A stretch of 64,000 nt of DNA from Bacteroidia bacterium (GCA_030430535.1 JAUIKY010000002.1:124001-188000), one strand, 5' to 3'; positions 53,455 to 62,981 are shown, counted from the first letter of the stretch. Numbers and translations: made by a program. The notes: generated from the sequence alone by a model not told the origin.

Positions 53455-56376
53455 TTAAAGCAAAGCTTCACGCAAAATAGAGATAGGGTGTTTCGCTTCA
53501 CGCTGGGCACCATCTTTTATTTGATGCCTGCAACTAGTGCCATTGGCCGCGATAATGGTTTCTTTTGGAGCCTTTCTAACCGCTGGAAACAAGGTTTGCT
53601 CTCCTACACTCATGCTCACTTCATAATGTTCTTTTTCGTAACCAAAACTTCCTGCCATACCGCAGCAACCGCTTGGAATAATGGTGACCTTGTAATGCTT
53701 CGGAAGGTTCAAAACCGAAAATGTTGACAATTGATTACTCAATGCTTTTTGGTGGCAATGCCCGTGGAATTTTATCGTTTTTTCTTCGGAAGTAAACTGT
53801 TCTGGTGTTATATGCCCCAATTCTATTTCACTTTGGATGAATTCTTCAATTAAAAAGACATTTTTTGAAATGCTTTCAGCGGAAACCTTATCGTCTGCCA
53901 ACTTCAAATATTCGTCACGAAAGGTTAAAATCGCAGAAGGCTCGATGCCCAAAAGCGGACTTTCGTTCGAAACCAAATCTTTAAAAACAGCAATGTTTTT
54001 ATTGGCTACTACTTTGGCCTGTTCCAATAGCCCTTTCGATAAAAACGAACGTCCCGATTCGGCATGTTTTACCATTTTTACTTCATAATTTAAAGCGGTC
54101 AACAATTCAATCGCATCCGCACCAATGGGCGCATCCAAGTAATTGGTAAACTCGTCATTAAACAAATACACCGTTTTAATGGTTTGTTTTTCAGTCCATT
54201 TCTTCTTTCTGCTGTTATATTCGGCAGTTAGGCTTTTATTAGAAATTAAAGGCAACTGACGCTGGGGCGCAATGCCAAAACTCTTTTTTAAAACCGAAGA
54301 AGTGAACCCATTTGAAAACATAAAATTGGTCAACCTCGGAAACACACTTCCGTAGCGATTCAAATTATTGTTGTAAGCGAACAATTTGGTACGCATAGGT
54401 ACACCGTTGGCTTTTTGGTATTGGTACTGAAACTCAGCCTTAAGAGCAGCCACATCCACACTACTAGGGCATTCGCTGGCGCAAGCCTTACAGCTTAAAC
54501 ACAAATCGAAAACGGTTTTTAGCTCTTCGTGGTCGAATTTGTTTTCCTTATCAGAATTCGTCAAAAACTCCCGGAGTGCATTGGCCCTTGCCCTTGTGGT
54601 ATCTTTTTCATTTCGGGTGGCTCGATAACTGGGGCACATGGTACCGCCAAATTCGGGCAATTTTCGGCAGTCGCCCGATCCGTTGCATTTTTCGGCTTCC
54701 CTTAAAATACCCAACGATTTTGAAAAATCCAGTAAAGTTTCAACCTCTGGCTCTTCTCTATCGGCTTCATAACGCAACGATTTATCCATCGGAAAAGCAT
54801 CGACAATCTTTCCGGGATTAAAAATGTTTTCGGCATCAAAAGCGGTTTTTATGCGTTTCACAATGGCGTAATTTTCTTCACCAATCATCAACGGAATAAA
54901 CTCGGCACGCACAATACCATCGCCATGCTCACCACTCATGGAACCTTTGTACTTTTTTACCAAATGGGCTACACCAGTAGTTATTTTTCTGAAGAGCGCC
55001 ACGTCCTCTGATTTTTTTAAATTTAAAATGGGACGCAAATGCAGTTCTCCCGCACCGGCATGGGCATAATAAATAGCGTCCTGCCCATAGCTTTTCATCA
55101 ATGCGGCGAACTCCATAATATAATCCGTCAAATCGGGCAAGGCCACGGCCGTATCTTCTATACAGGCCGCTGATTTTTTATCCCCAATAATGTTGCCTAA
55201 AAGTCCCAATCCGGCGCTTCGTAAATTATTGGCTTTATTAACATCGTCTCCAACCAATTTCGGGTTGGCATAACTCAAGTTGGAAGCTTCAATATCCTTA
55301 ATTAAATTTTCGGCTAAAATCACCACTTCGTCCAGCGTATTGGCGCGCACTTCGCACATTAATATGGCTTTGGGGTCGTCGACGATAAACTGGCGGTTTT
55401 CAAATTGGGTTTTATTCTGTTTGGTGCAGTCTAAAATGGTTTTATCCATCATTTCGCAAGCATACAAATTATGCTTCATGGTTAAGGCTACGGCATTCAA
55501 ACAATTTTCAATACTGCTAAAATGTGCGGCAACCACTATGGCTTCAGGTGGTGGCAAAACATCCAATTTTAAAGTAATTTGTGTGGTAAACGCCAAGGTA
55601 CCCTCACTGCCCGAAAGCAATTTACACATGTTGAATTTTTCGTCGGTTTCCGAGAAAACCTCAGTGTTTATCAGTTCGTCTATGGCATAACCCGTATTTC
55701 TACGGTGTATTTCCGGTTTTGGAAAATTTTCTCGAATTTGCTTTTGAACAGCTTCCGATTCCAATTCAGAATAAATAGATTTATAAATTTTACCTTCCAA
55801 ACTGTTCTCTTTGGTTTTGTTTTGAAACGTTGCCTTATCAATTTCACCAAAAACCACTTCGCTCCCATCGCTTAAAATGGTATGCATTTCAATGATTTTA
55901 TCGCGGGTTACTCCATATTGAATAGAGGTTGTTCCTGAGGAATTATTTCCTACCATGCCGCCAATCATACAACGGTTTGAGGTGGAGGTATTGGGGCCAA
56001 AAAACAAGCCCATAGGCTTTAAATAATTATTTAAAGCATCTCGAACTACTCCAGGCTGTACGGTTACCGTTTTTGCCTTTTCATCAACACTGATGATTTT
56101 GGTAAAGTATTTTGACACATCTACCACAATGCCCTTGCCAACACATTGCCCCGCCAACGATGTTCCCGCCGTACGCGGAATCAACGAGGTTTTATGTTTT
56201 TTTGCAAAGGCTATAAGTTGCTTTAAATCGTCATTGTTTTTGGGGTATGCCACAGCCAATGGCAACATTCTGTAAACCGACGCATCGGTAGCATAAATCG
56301 ATTTTATTAAGTCGTCAAAAAATAATTCACCTGTTAGCGATTTGCTTAGTTCCTGTAAATGTGGCGTTAAGGTCAT
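53455..56376 (-). CDS. FAD-binding and Fe-S oxidoreductase (D-lactate / 2-hydroxyacid dehydrogenase type)
   Basis: 973-residue fusion: an FAD-binding PCMH domain (about 25-200, SLIPRTAGTSLAGQCVGKGIVVDVS and GMVGNNSSGTTSIQYG), FAD-linked oxidase C-terminal domain (to about 520, with YAHAGAGELHLRPILNL and GSMSGEHGDGIVRAEFIP), a 4Fe-4S module (CNGSGDCRKL... MCPSY and CLSCKACASECPS) and a CCG-type C-terminal part (HGHCHQKAL, PSGCCGMAGSFG). This is the YdiJ/Dld-type layout, oxidising a 2-hydroxyacid such as D-lactate and passing electrons on to the quinone pool. The true substrate is not known. Confidence 0.85.
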   Translation of the reverse strand: MTLTPHLQELSKSLTGELFFDDLIKSIYATDASVYRMLPLAVAYPKNNDDLKQLIAFAKKHKTSLIPRTAGTSLAGQCVGKGIVVDVSKYFTKIISVDEKAKTVTVQPGVVRDALNNYLKPMGLFFGPNTSTSNRCMIGGMVGNNSSGTTSIQYGVTRDKIIEMHTILSDGSEVVFGEIDKATFQNKTKENSLEGKIYKSIYSELESEAVQKQIRENFPKPEIHRRNTGYAIDELINTEVFSETDEKFNMCKLLSGSEGTLAFTTQITLKLDVLPPPEAIVVAAHFSSIENCLNAVALTMKHNLYACEMMDKTILDCTKQNKTQFENRQFIVDDPKAILMCEVRANTLDEVVILAENLIKDIEASNLSYANPKLVGDDVNKANNLRSAGLGLLGNIIGDKKSAACIEDTAVALPDLTDYIMEFAALMKSYGQDAIYYAHAGAGELHLRPILNLKKSEDVALFRKITTGVAHLVKKYKGSMSGEHGDGIVRAEFIPLMIGEENYAIVKRIKTAFDAENIFNPGKIVDAFPMDKSLRYEADREEPEVETLLDFSKSLGILREAEKCNGSGDCRKLPEFGGTMCPSYRATRNEKDTTRARANALREFLTNSDKENKFDHEELKTVFDLCLSCKACASECPSSVDVAALKAEFQYQYQKANGVPMRTKLFAYNNNLNRYGSVFPRLTNFMFSNGFTSSVLKKSFGIAPQRQLPLISNKSLTAEYNSRKKKWTEKQTIKTVYLFNDEFTNYLDAPIGADAIELLTALNYEVKMVKHAESGRSFLSKGLLEQAKVVANKNIAVFKDLVSNESPLLGIEPSAILTFRDEYLKLADDKVSAESISKNVFLIEEFIQSEIELGHITPEQFTSEEKTIKFHGHCHQKALSNQLSTFSVLNLPKHYKVTIIPSGCCGMAGSFGYEKEHYEVSMSVGEQTLFPAVRKAPKETIIAANGTSCRHQIKDGAQREAKHPISILREALL

Positions 56377-56522
56377 TTGGCTGTTAAATTGTTTATAAAT
56401 CTATAAAATTGTTAAATATAATAACATTGAGCATGCTATTTTTGTAAAAAAGTACGATGAACAAAAATGATCTATTTTATAAAAAACATCGTATATTTAA
56501 ATAACATTAAAACTTACACTTT

Positions 56523-57008
56523 ATGAAGAAATTATTTTTATTATCAGTGACAGTATTAGGTTTTGCATTAACATCGAATGCTCAGGATTTTTCTGAGAAT
56601 GCCATTGGTCTTCGTTTAGGAGACAGCGATGGTTTTGGAGCAGAAATCTCCTATCAGCGTGCATTGGGTGACAATAACCGATTGGAATTGGATTTAGGAT
56701 TAAGAAGTGGCAATGGCTACGACGGCTTTAAATTAGCTGCTTTGCACCAATGGGTTTGGCTTCTTGATGGTAATTTCAACTGGTTTGCCGGTGTAGGTGG
56801 CGGTATTGGCTCTTATAGCTTTGACAACGTACCTGCTGGATTTGATGACAGTGAAACCTTTATTTTTGCTGCTGGTGACATTGGTATCGAATACAACTTT
56901 GATATTCCGTTGGTAATTTCAATTGATGCCAGACCAGAATTTGGTTTCGGTGATTACAGAGATGATTTAGATTTTGATATTGCACTTGGTATTCGTTACC
57001 AATTCTAA
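56523..57008 (+). CDS. Small outer-membrane beta-barrel protein
   Basis: 161 residues: signal peptide MKKLFLLSVTVLGFALTSNA, then a barrel of about eight strands (AIGLRLGDSDGFGAEISYQR, NRLELDLGLRSG, WFAGVGGGIGSYSF, GDIGIEYNFDIPLVISIDA, ALGIRYQF) ending with aromatic Phe as most outer-membrane proteins do. Function unknown. A TATTTTTG box at 56437-56444 is the only promoter-like element seen upstream. It is closed by a terminator at 57029. Confidence 0.8.
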   Translation: MKKLFLLSVTVLGFALTSNAQDFSENAIGLRLGDSDGFGAEISYQRALGDNNRLELDLGLRSGNGYDGFKLAALHQWVWLLDGNFNWFAGVGGGIGSYSFDNVPAGFDDSETFIFAAGDIGIEYNFDIPLVISIDARPEFGFGDYRDDLDFDIALGIRYQF

Positions 57009-57028
57009 TCAAGCCCTCTTTAATAACT

Positions 57029-57057
57029 AAAAAAAGCACCTGAATAGGTGCTTTTTT
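57029..57057 (+). terminator. Terminator of the small barrel gene
   Basis: AAAAAAGCACCT with AGGTGCTTTTTT around loop GAAT. Confidence 0.88.
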
Positions 57058-57080
57058 CGTTAATTAAAATGTCTTCTTCA

Positions 57081-57272
57081 CTATACGAATAACATGCTGT
57101 CGTCACAGCTTTTTACTTCTCCAAAATAGGTTTTTTGGTATTTATGTAGCGTTTTTACAGGAAACCCAAACACGTACCTCTTAATATATGTCACTTTTGT
57201 TGTGAGCTCGCCCATTTTGGGTGTGTATCGTTTTTCGTATTTTGTATTTCTTTTGATATATAATATTTTCAT
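57081..57272 (-). CDS. Small basic protein, unknown function
   Basis: 63 residues, rich in Lys and Tyr: MKILYIKRNTKYEKRYTPKM, a middle KRYVFGFPVKTLHKYQKTYF and an acidic end. No family assigned. The frame is preceded by a plausible start and lies on the minus strand 25 bases after the GNAT gene, so it may be its operon partner. Short length means a chance frame cannot be excluded, but the reading frame begins and ends cleanly between two annotated features. Confidence 0.5.
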   Translation of the reverse strand: MKILYIKRNTKYEKRYTPKMGELTTKVTYIKRYVFGFPVKTLHKYQKTYFGEVKSCDDSMLFV

Positions 57273-57297
57273 GTATTTTCTTTTTTAAAATTGAATG

Positions 57298-57738
57298 TTA
57301 CGGTCTCTCTAACCGCATTTCTATATTTCTGGCTTTAAACCCTTTATCTTTAAATAAGTAAATGGCCGGGTTTTCTTTATTAATGTGAATAGCAATATCG
57401 CCTTTACAATATTTTATAGTATGCTCTATTAATTTCTTGCCGAACCCCTTTCTACGGTACTCCTTTTTTACGGCTACATAAACCAAAATGTTTTCTGAGA
57501 GGTACTCGTTCATTCCCGTACGATTAACTACTACTGCGCCTAGAATTTCATCTTTTTCTTCCAAAACAAACACATATCCACCTAAGCCAGGTATTTCTTT
57601 GGCGGCGTACATTAAAGATTTTCTTATTGCACTTTTTGAATCCCCGAACTTATCGGAATTTTGAAATAAAAAATTGGTAACACGATTTATATCAAATATA
57701 GATAGCCTTGAAAAAGCATCATAGGTTTTAATTGTCAT
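57298..57738 (-). CDS. GNAT family N-acetyltransferase
   Basis: 146-residue acetyl-CoA-dependent acyltransferase; acceptor unknown. Motif A is present as ENILVYVAVKKEYRRKGFGKKLIEH (pyrophosphate-binding R-x-x-G-x-G) and the later GDIAIHINKENPAIYLFKDKGF is the usual acceptor-side strand and helix. A RimI-like protein acetylase is possible but not shown. It is followed on the same strand by the small basic protein gene. Confidence 0.85.
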   Translation of the reverse strand: MTIKTYDAFSRLSIFDINRVTNFLFQNSDKFGDSKSAIRKSLMYAAKEIPGLGGYVFVLEEKDEILGAVVVNRTGMNEYLSENILVYVAVKKEYRRKGFGKKLIEHTIKYCKGDIAIHINKENPAIYLFKDKGFKARNIEMRLERP

Positions 57739-58096
57739 GTATTCTATTTAATGGTTATCCTCATTTATTGAATAGGATAACTTAACATTGGATTAAGATA
57801 AATTAACTAGATAGGTGTACGAAATCCAATAGAAAGGATTTACGTGATAAAGCAAAGTTGCTATTTAATCGTTTAAGTTTGCCGGAGGAATAAATTTTTC
57901 AGATTGAATTCTGAAAACCAAATAGTTAAAATTGAAGATTCTGTAATTTTGTTTTTTCCTTGTTCCTTTACCCATGTCTTGCAAATTTACTAAAACACAT
58001 GGCCAATAGCAAATTAGAGGCATTTGTATAATCATAAAACAATGTTAAAGCTTCTGTTTTTGTATTAAAAAACACATCACCTGCTTTATACAGTAT
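57739..58096. other. Gap without a gene
   Basis: 358 bases, AT-rich. A perfect 8-bp inverted pair, GTTATCCT and AGGATAAC at about 57755-57782, lies just upstream of the GNAT gene start and could be an operator or simply a chance hairpin. No coding frame is convincing in the rest. Confidence 0.35.
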
Positions 58097-58522
58097 TTAA
58101 TTCAATCTGTTGTTTTTTGTAATGTCTTTCATTGAAATAATTTCTCTAGCAGAAACCAATACTTTTTTTTGTGTTATTAATTTTAGTGTATTTAACTCAG
58201 CTATCTGTGTCAATCTATTTGCGGGAGTTAAATTTCCGTTTAAATAGCTTTCTAAATTAGACACATATTCAAGCGTTTCAAGCTGCCGTCTCAATTTTCG
58301 TTTTTCACTTTGCAGCTGGTAAGCCAATCTTTTTTCTTTGAAACAAACCCCAGAAACTGGTTTGTTAAATGAATAACTTTTAAATGTATTTATCGGTTCG
58401 TGATTCCTAACGCCAAACAAAGCAAAATAAAGCACCAAACCATTAGCCAATAAAAAGAGTACACCAACCGCAAGCAATTCCATAGGATGAGTTTTAAAAC
58501 TGTTTATCTGTTCTTTAGACAA
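58097..58522 (-). CDS. Single-pass membrane protein, unknown function
   Basis: 141 residues. A membrane helix at about 13-36 (MELLAVGVLFLLANGLVLYF) is followed by a Lys/Arg-rich stretch (EKRLAYQLQSEKRKLRRQLE) and a helical tail, perhaps a coiled coil. No family recognised. It begins 38 bases past the yajC terminator and so has its own promoter. Its place just after yajC, where other flavobacteria often have unrelated genes, gives no hint. Confidence 0.6.
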   Translation of the reverse strand: MSKEQINSFKTHPMELLAVGVLFLLANGLVLYFALFGVRNHEPINTFKSYSFNKPVSGVCFKEKRLAYQLQSEKRKLRRQLETLEYVSNLESYLNGNLTPANRLTQIAELNTLKLITQKKVLVSAREIISMKDITKNNRLN

Positions 58523-58560
58523 CTATTAGCCCCATTACCCTACCCTACTGTTTATAACAC

Positions 58561-58590
58561 AAAAAAAAAGCCTCCAAAACTGGAGGCTTT
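58561..58590 (-). terminator. Terminator after yajC
   Basis: AAAGCCTCC and GGAGGCTTT pair around loop AAAACT; on the minus strand a long T run follows (complement of 58557-58569). Confidence 0.88.
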
Positions 58591-58614
58591 AAACTGTTTA
58601 AAAACGAGCTATAT

Positions 58615-58911
58615 TTATTTTGCTGGTTTTGCTGGCGCGTTAAGCTTGGAGCTCATTTCCATTGAAATGAACGACTTCTCAAACTTCAGCTTTCCTGCCA
58701 ATGTTTCAATAACGCAAGTGTTGTCCTTATCGTTAAGGTCTGCCACTTTACCGTGCAAACCACTTTTGGTAACGACTTTATCGCCGCGTTTTAGTTCGGC
58801 CGCAAATTTCTTCTCTTTTTTGGCTCGTTTCATTTGTGGTGCAATCATGAAAAAATACACTACCACAAACATTAAAATTATTGGTAAAAAACCACCTAAT
58901 CCTTCTCCCAT
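58615..58911 (-). CDS. yajC: Preprotein translocase subunit YajC
   Basis: 98 residues, membrane helix at about 6-22 (GGFLPIILMFVVVYFFMIAPQMKR) and a cytoplasmic domain with KRGDKVVTKSGLHGKVADL. YajC associates with SecDF and the YidC-Sec holotranslocon. The length and motif are typical. It lies six bases after the DUF1573 gene and is the last gene before a terminator, so the two share one message. Confidence 0.95.
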   Translation of the reverse strand: MGEGLGGFLPIILMFVVVYFFMIAPQMKRAKKEKKFAAELKRGDKVVTKSGLHGKVADLNDKDNTCVIETLAGKLKFEKSFISMEMSSKLNAPAKPAK

Positions 58912-58917
58912 AATATA

Positions 58918-59388
58918 TTAGCTTTTAGCCTGTGCTTTACTTGGGTCTGGTTTTACAAACGCCGTTATTTTTACTATTTCACTTCCTTTTTCGGTATTGG
59001 CCGTAACTGTAATGGTTTTGGTTATTTTGTTTGAACCACTACCATTGAATTTTACGGTGAATTTTCCAGAATCGCCCGGTGCCAATGGCTCTCTGCTCCA
59101 ATCTTGTGGCACAGTACAACCGCAAGAACTTTTTATATCGGTAATTACCAATGGCGCATCGCCCGTGTTTTTATAACTGAAAACCGTTTCAACAGGTGTC
59201 TTGGCTTCAATTTCACCAAAGTCGTGCTCTTTTTTATCGAACTCAATTACTGGGAATTTTGAGGCTACGGCATCTCTTTCGGCCGCGGCTGCCACATTGC
59301 TTTCTTCAATTTTTTGCGCAGCATTTTCTTTACACGAGGTAAAGGCTACCAAACATAATGCACTTAAGCTTAAAATTATTTTTTTCAT
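58918..59388 (-). CDS. DUF1573 family lipoprotein
   Basis: 156 residues. The start at 59388 (MKKIILSLSALCLVAFTS then Cys19) is chosen over an ATG ten codons upstream because it opens into the lipoprotein signal. The DUF1573 domain follows: FDKKEHDFGEIEAKTPVETV, YKNTGDAPLVITDIKSSCGC and LAPGDSGKFTVKFN, an immunoglobulin-like fold found in the periplasm or at the cell surface of Bacteroidota. A promoter-like TATTTTTG (complement of 59416-59423) lies 27 bases upstream. Function unknown; neighbours are yajC and nusB. Confidence 0.88.
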   Translation of the reverse strand: MKKIILSLSALCLVAFTSCKENAAQKIEESNVAAAAERDAVASKFPVIEFDKKEHDFGEIEAKTPVETVFSYKNTGDAPLVITDIKSSCGCTVPQDWSREPLAPGDSGKFTVKFNGSGSNKITKTITVTANTEKGSEIVKITAFVKPDPSKAQAKS

Positions 59389-59415
59389 AATAGACTTATT
59401 AATTTTTAAGGTGAA

Positions 59416-59423
59416 CAAAAATA
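59416..59423 (-). promoter_or_regulatory. Candidate -7 promoter box for DUF1573-yajC
   Basis: TATTTTTG on the minus strand; the tetramer 19 bases upstream is TTTT rather than TTTG. The box suggests that this pair can be transcribed apart from nusB. Confidence 0.45.
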
Positions 59424-59470
59424 GGAATTATTAAAACCGATTAAAAATTTTTCGGGTTTTCTTAACAAAA

Positions 59471-60418
59471 TCACATCAGCCCTCGCCCCACTTTATTCAA
59501 TTTATCTGAGGCTTCGTATTCCTTAACCAACTTATCTAAAATACCATTAATAAAAATGCTGCTTTTTGGTGTAGAATACTCCTTCGAAATTTCCAAATAT
59601 TCGTTAATGGTTACTTTTACTGGAATGGACGGGAAGTTTTTAAGCTCGCTAATAGCCATTTGCAACAGCGTATAATCTATGGAGGCAATTCGTTCGGCAT
59701 CCCAGTTTTTTGTTTTGGCCTCGATTTCTTTATTGATGGCCGAACGGTTCAAAAGCGTTTTTCTGAACAGTTCGATGGCAAACTGCTTATCGTCAATATC
59801 CTTATAAAGTTTTGGAGTAAAATGGCTGTTGCTGCTTGTGGGCTTAGCCTTGCGCAATAGCTTTAAAATTGTGGTGTTTACGGTGGGCAAATCGTCCAAC
59901 CAAGTGAGGTTTTTGTCCTCCAAGTAATCGTAAAGTTTTTCGTTGGGCGCAATGATTTCCTTAAAAATATCGACCAAAAACTCTTTGTCTTCTTTAAAAT
60001 CAGACACTCTGGTTTTCATGTATTCTTTGTAAAGATCGCTCGCCGTAATGGCTTTAAAAATCACCTCAACATACTCGTCGTCCAAGTCCCAATAGTTGGT
60101 ATTGTGTGCTTTAAAGGCATCTTTAAGCGATTCGCTTTCAGAAATCAACTTCAGCAATTGGTTGTTAACGAACTTTCTGTTGGGATCTTTGTCTTCTTTA
60201 GTAGCCAAATGTTTGTTTTGCTTTTTATGCAAATCGGTTTCGGCTTTTTTCTGAACCTCAACCAATAAAGACATCAGCAGTAAATACAAATTGTACATAT
60301 TGTCTATACTAAAAAGTAAAAACTTTTGGTCTTTACTAAAATCGTCACTTTCGCTCCCCTTAAAGGCATAAAGCGTTTGCATTACTTTTACACGGATATG
60401 GCGCCTGCTCAACATCAT
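59471..60418 (-). CDS. nusB: Transcription antitermination factor NusB
   Basis: RNA-binding factor of rRNA antitermination. The first residues MLSRRHIRVKVMQTLYAFKG and the end ISELKNFPSIPVKVTINEYLEISKEYSTPKSSIFINGILDKLVKEY are NusB-like. At 315 residues it is over twice the E. coli length (139), with a large helical insert, as is usual in Bacteroidota. The start is the first or second ATG. DUF1573 and yajC follow on the same strand, about 80 bases away. Confidence 0.93.
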   Translation of the reverse strand: MMLSRRHIRVKVMQTLYAFKGSESDDFSKDQKFLLFSIDNMYNLYLLLMSLLVEVQKKAETDLHKKQNKHLATKEDKDPNRKFVNNQLLKLISESESLKDAFKAHNTNYWDLDDEYVEVIFKAITASDLYKEYMKTRVSDFKEDKEFLVDIFKEIIAPNEKLYDYLEDKNLTWLDDLPTVNTTILKLLRKAKPTSSNSHFTPKLYKDIDDKQFAIELFRKTLLNRSAINKEIEAKTKNWDAERIASIDYTLLQMAISELKNFPSIPVKVTINEYLEISKEYSTPKSSIFINGILDKLVKEYEASDKLNKVGRGLM

Positions 60419-60665
60419 TACAAAGAACTGTTTTAAAAAAGATGAAATTTATCTTGGTTTTACGCGGCAAAAATAAAACTATATTTAAAAACCGCATACT
60501 TTTATTTACTTTATTAAAAAGATTCACCTTCTGAAAACGGTTTTGAAAGAAATCCTAACACCACCCCAAACCAAAGCTTTAAAGTATTTTTAACAATTAG
60601 CTAGCCTTAGCCCCTGCTTTTATTGGTATTTAAACCCTATATTTGCGTTCTACTTTAGGTTTATA

Positions 60666-62423
60666 ATGAAGGAACTACAGCACTTAAATAAATACTTTTT
60701 AAAATATAAAACACATTTAATTTTAGGGGTTATCATCACCATTATAGCCCGGATTTTTTTGCTGTTTACCCCACGCTATGTAAAACAGATTTTTGTGGTT
60801 ATTGAAAACTACATGGATGGTGAAGTTACCAAAACGGCACTAAAATCTGAATTGACCGAAGTGATCCTGTTTATAATTGGCGCCGCAATTGTTGGTGGCA
60901 TACTCACATTTTTTATGCGCCAAACCATTATTAATGTATCGCGTTATATTGAGTTCGATTTAAAAAATGAAGTTTACGAACAGTACCAAAGACTTTCACT
61001 GAACTTTTACAAAAAAAACAGAACGGGCGATTTAATGAACCGCATTACCGAAGACGTGGGCCGTGTACGCATGTATGTGGGTCCCGCGCTTATGTACAGC
61101 ATCAACACTATTACCCTGTTTATCATCGTTATTATATACATGGTAAATGCTTCGCCAAAACTAACGCTTTATACTATTGTACCCTTGCCCATTTTGTCGG
61201 TTATCATCTATAAATTGAGCAAAGAAATACACAAGCGTAGCACTGTGGTTCAGGAATATTTATCACAGCTATCCACCTTTACACAAGAATCCTTTAGTGG
61301 TATTTCTGTGATAAAAGCTTACGGCATAGAACCCCAAACATCTGCCAATTTTAGAACCTTGGCGAAAGAAAGCAAGGAAAAACAAATCAGTTTGGCCAAT
61401 GTACAGGCTTGGTTTTTCCCGATGATGATTTTACTCATTGGAACCAGCAACCTCATGGTGGTTTATATTGGCGGCATGCAGTACATTAATGGTGAAATTG
61501 AAAGTGTGGGTACTATTGCCGAGTTTATTATATATGTAAACATGCTTACTTGGCCGGTGGCAACCGTGGGCTGGGTAACTTCAATAGTACAACAGGCAGA
61601 AGCCTCCCAAAAGCGTATTAACGAGTTTTTAAAAATTGAACCCGAAATAAAAAACACGTCCGCAACTGAAACCCATGTAGATGGCAATATCAGCTTCAAC
61701 AATGTCTATTTCACTTATGACGATACGAATATTCAGGCTTTAAAAGGTGTAAGTTTTAATATTAATGAAGGTGAAACATTAGCTATTTTAGGAAAAACCG
61801 GAGCAGGAAAATCAACTATTTTAGATTTAATTGGCCGGCTGTACGACATTGACCAAGGTAGTATCACCATTGGTGGAACGAGCATAAAAAACCATCATTT
61901 AACCAGTCTGCGCGACTGTATTGGCTATGTGCCGCAAGATGCTTTTCTGTTTTCAGATAGCATAAAAGCCAATATAAAATTCGGGAAACAGGATGCTACC
62001 GACGAAGATGTTATCGAAGCCGCTAAAAACGCACAAGTGCATAAAAACATCATCAAATTCAATAAGGGTTACGATACTGTTTTGGGCGAACGTGGCATAA
62101 CACTTTCTGGCGGACAAAAACAACGGGTTTCTATTGCCCGAGCCATTATAAAATCGCCAAAAATATTATTATTCGACGATTGCCTTTCAGCCGTTGATAC
62201 CGAAACTGAAGAAAAAATACTCAAAACACTCAATAAAATTTCAAAAGGAAAAACCTCTATTATTGTTAGCCACAGGGTCTCTTCAGCTAAAAACGCCGAC
62301 AAAATTATAGTTTTAGACGATGGCAAAATAGTTCAGGAAGGCACACACGAATCCTTAATTAACGTTGAAGGCTATTACCAAAATCTATATTTAAAGCAGT
62401 TAAGCGAAACAACTGAAAAATAA
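60666..62423 (+). CDS. ABC exporter (permease and ATPase fused)
   Basis: 585-residue half-transporter: six membrane helices (about 18-325) and a nucleotide-binding domain (345-585). Motifs: Walker A GKTGAGKST, Q-loop CIGYVPQDAFLF, signature LSGGQKQRVSIARA, Walker B ILLFDDCLSAVD and the H-loop VSHRVSS. The residue after the Walker B Asp is Asp, not Glu, as in the weak site of MdlA-type proteins. Substrate unknown (lipid or drug). A TATATTTG box at 60638-60645 lies 20 bases before the ATG. The DUF3276 gene follows after 150 bases. Confidence 0.9.
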   Translation: MKELQHLNKYFLKYKTHLILGVIITIIARIFLLFTPRYVKQIFVVIENYMDGEVTKTALKSELTEVILFIIGAAIVGGILTFFMRQTIINVSRYIEFDLKNEVYEQYQRLSLNFYKKNRTGDLMNRITEDVGRVRMYVGPALMYSINTITLFIIVIIYMVNASPKLTLYTIVPLPILSVIIYKLSKEIHKRSTVVQEYLSQLSTFTQESFSGISVIKAYGIEPQTSANFRTLAKESKEKQISLANVQAWFFPMMILLIGTSNLMVVYIGGMQYINGEIESVGTIAEFIIYVNMLTWPVATVGWVTSIVQQAEASQKRINEFLKIEPEIKNTSATETHVDGNISFNNVYFTYDDTNIQALKGVSFNINEGETLAILGKTGAGKSTILDLIGRLYDIDQGSITIGGTSIKNHHLTSLRDCIGYVPQDAFLFSDSIKANIKFGKQDATDEDVIEAAKNAQVHKNIIKFNKGYDTVLGERGITLSGGQKQRVSIARAIIKSPKILLFDDCLSAVDTETEEKILKTLNKISKGKTSIIVSHRVSSAKNADKIIVLDDGKIVQEGTHESLINVEGYYQNLYLKQLSETTEK

Positions 62424-62482
62424 CATTTTACAGATTCACCCCTCAAAATGAATCATAATTTTTACTCTATAAAAATGCAAAT

Positions 62483-62527
62483 AGCTAAAAGAAACTTCAA
62501 AAAATGTTGGTTAGTTTAGCTTTTTTT
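62483..62527 (+). terminator. Weak terminator after the ABC exporter
   Basis: AGCTAAA and TTTAGCT (7 bp) with a 25-base loop and an eight-T run. The long loop makes it a weak candidate. Confidence 0.4.
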
Positions 62528-62574
62528 TAGATTTTTGGAACACTATTGATTAATAAACATAATTTAATTGAACG

Positions 62575-62961
62575 ATGAACAATAACGGAATGATGGAGAA
62601 AGAGGAAATTTTTTCGAAAGTATTAAGAGCAGGAAGACGTACTTATTTTTTTGATGTTAGAGCTACAAAAGCGGATGATTACTACCTTACAATAACCGAA
62701 AGTAAAAAGTTCACCAATGACGACGGATCGTTTTATTATAAAAAACACAAAATCTATATCTACAAAGAAGATTTTAACGAGTTTAAGGACATTTTAGCCG
62801 AAACTACCGATTATATCATTAGGGAAAAAGGCGACGAAGTTATTAGCGAGCGCCACCAAAAAGACTTTAAAAAAGAGTACGATAATGCTCCTCGCGTTAC
62901 TGAAGATGAGCTAAAAACAACATCGGGAAGTTTTACTGATATTGATTTTGATGATATTTAA
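62575..62961 (+). CDS. DUF3276 family protein (PUR-alpha-like nucleic-acid binding)
   Basis: 128 residues of the DUF3276 family, a small PUR-domain protein of Bacteroidota thought to bind single-stranded nucleic acid. Visible: MEKEEIFSKVLRAGRRTYFFDVRATKADDYYLTITESKK, the PUR-type strand pattern, and an acidic C-terminus (TDIDFDDI). The start may be the first ATG or a Met five or six codons on. Function in vivo is not established. It is closed by a terminator. Confidence 0.88.
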   Translation: MNNNGMMEKEEIFSKVLRAGRRTYFFDVRATKADDYYLTITESKKFTNDDGSFYYKKHKIYIYKEDFNEFKDILAETTDYIIREKGDEVISERHQKDFKKEYDNAPRVTEDELKTTSGSFTDIDFDDI

Positions 62962-62981
62962 AAATCGTTCTTATAAAAAAC

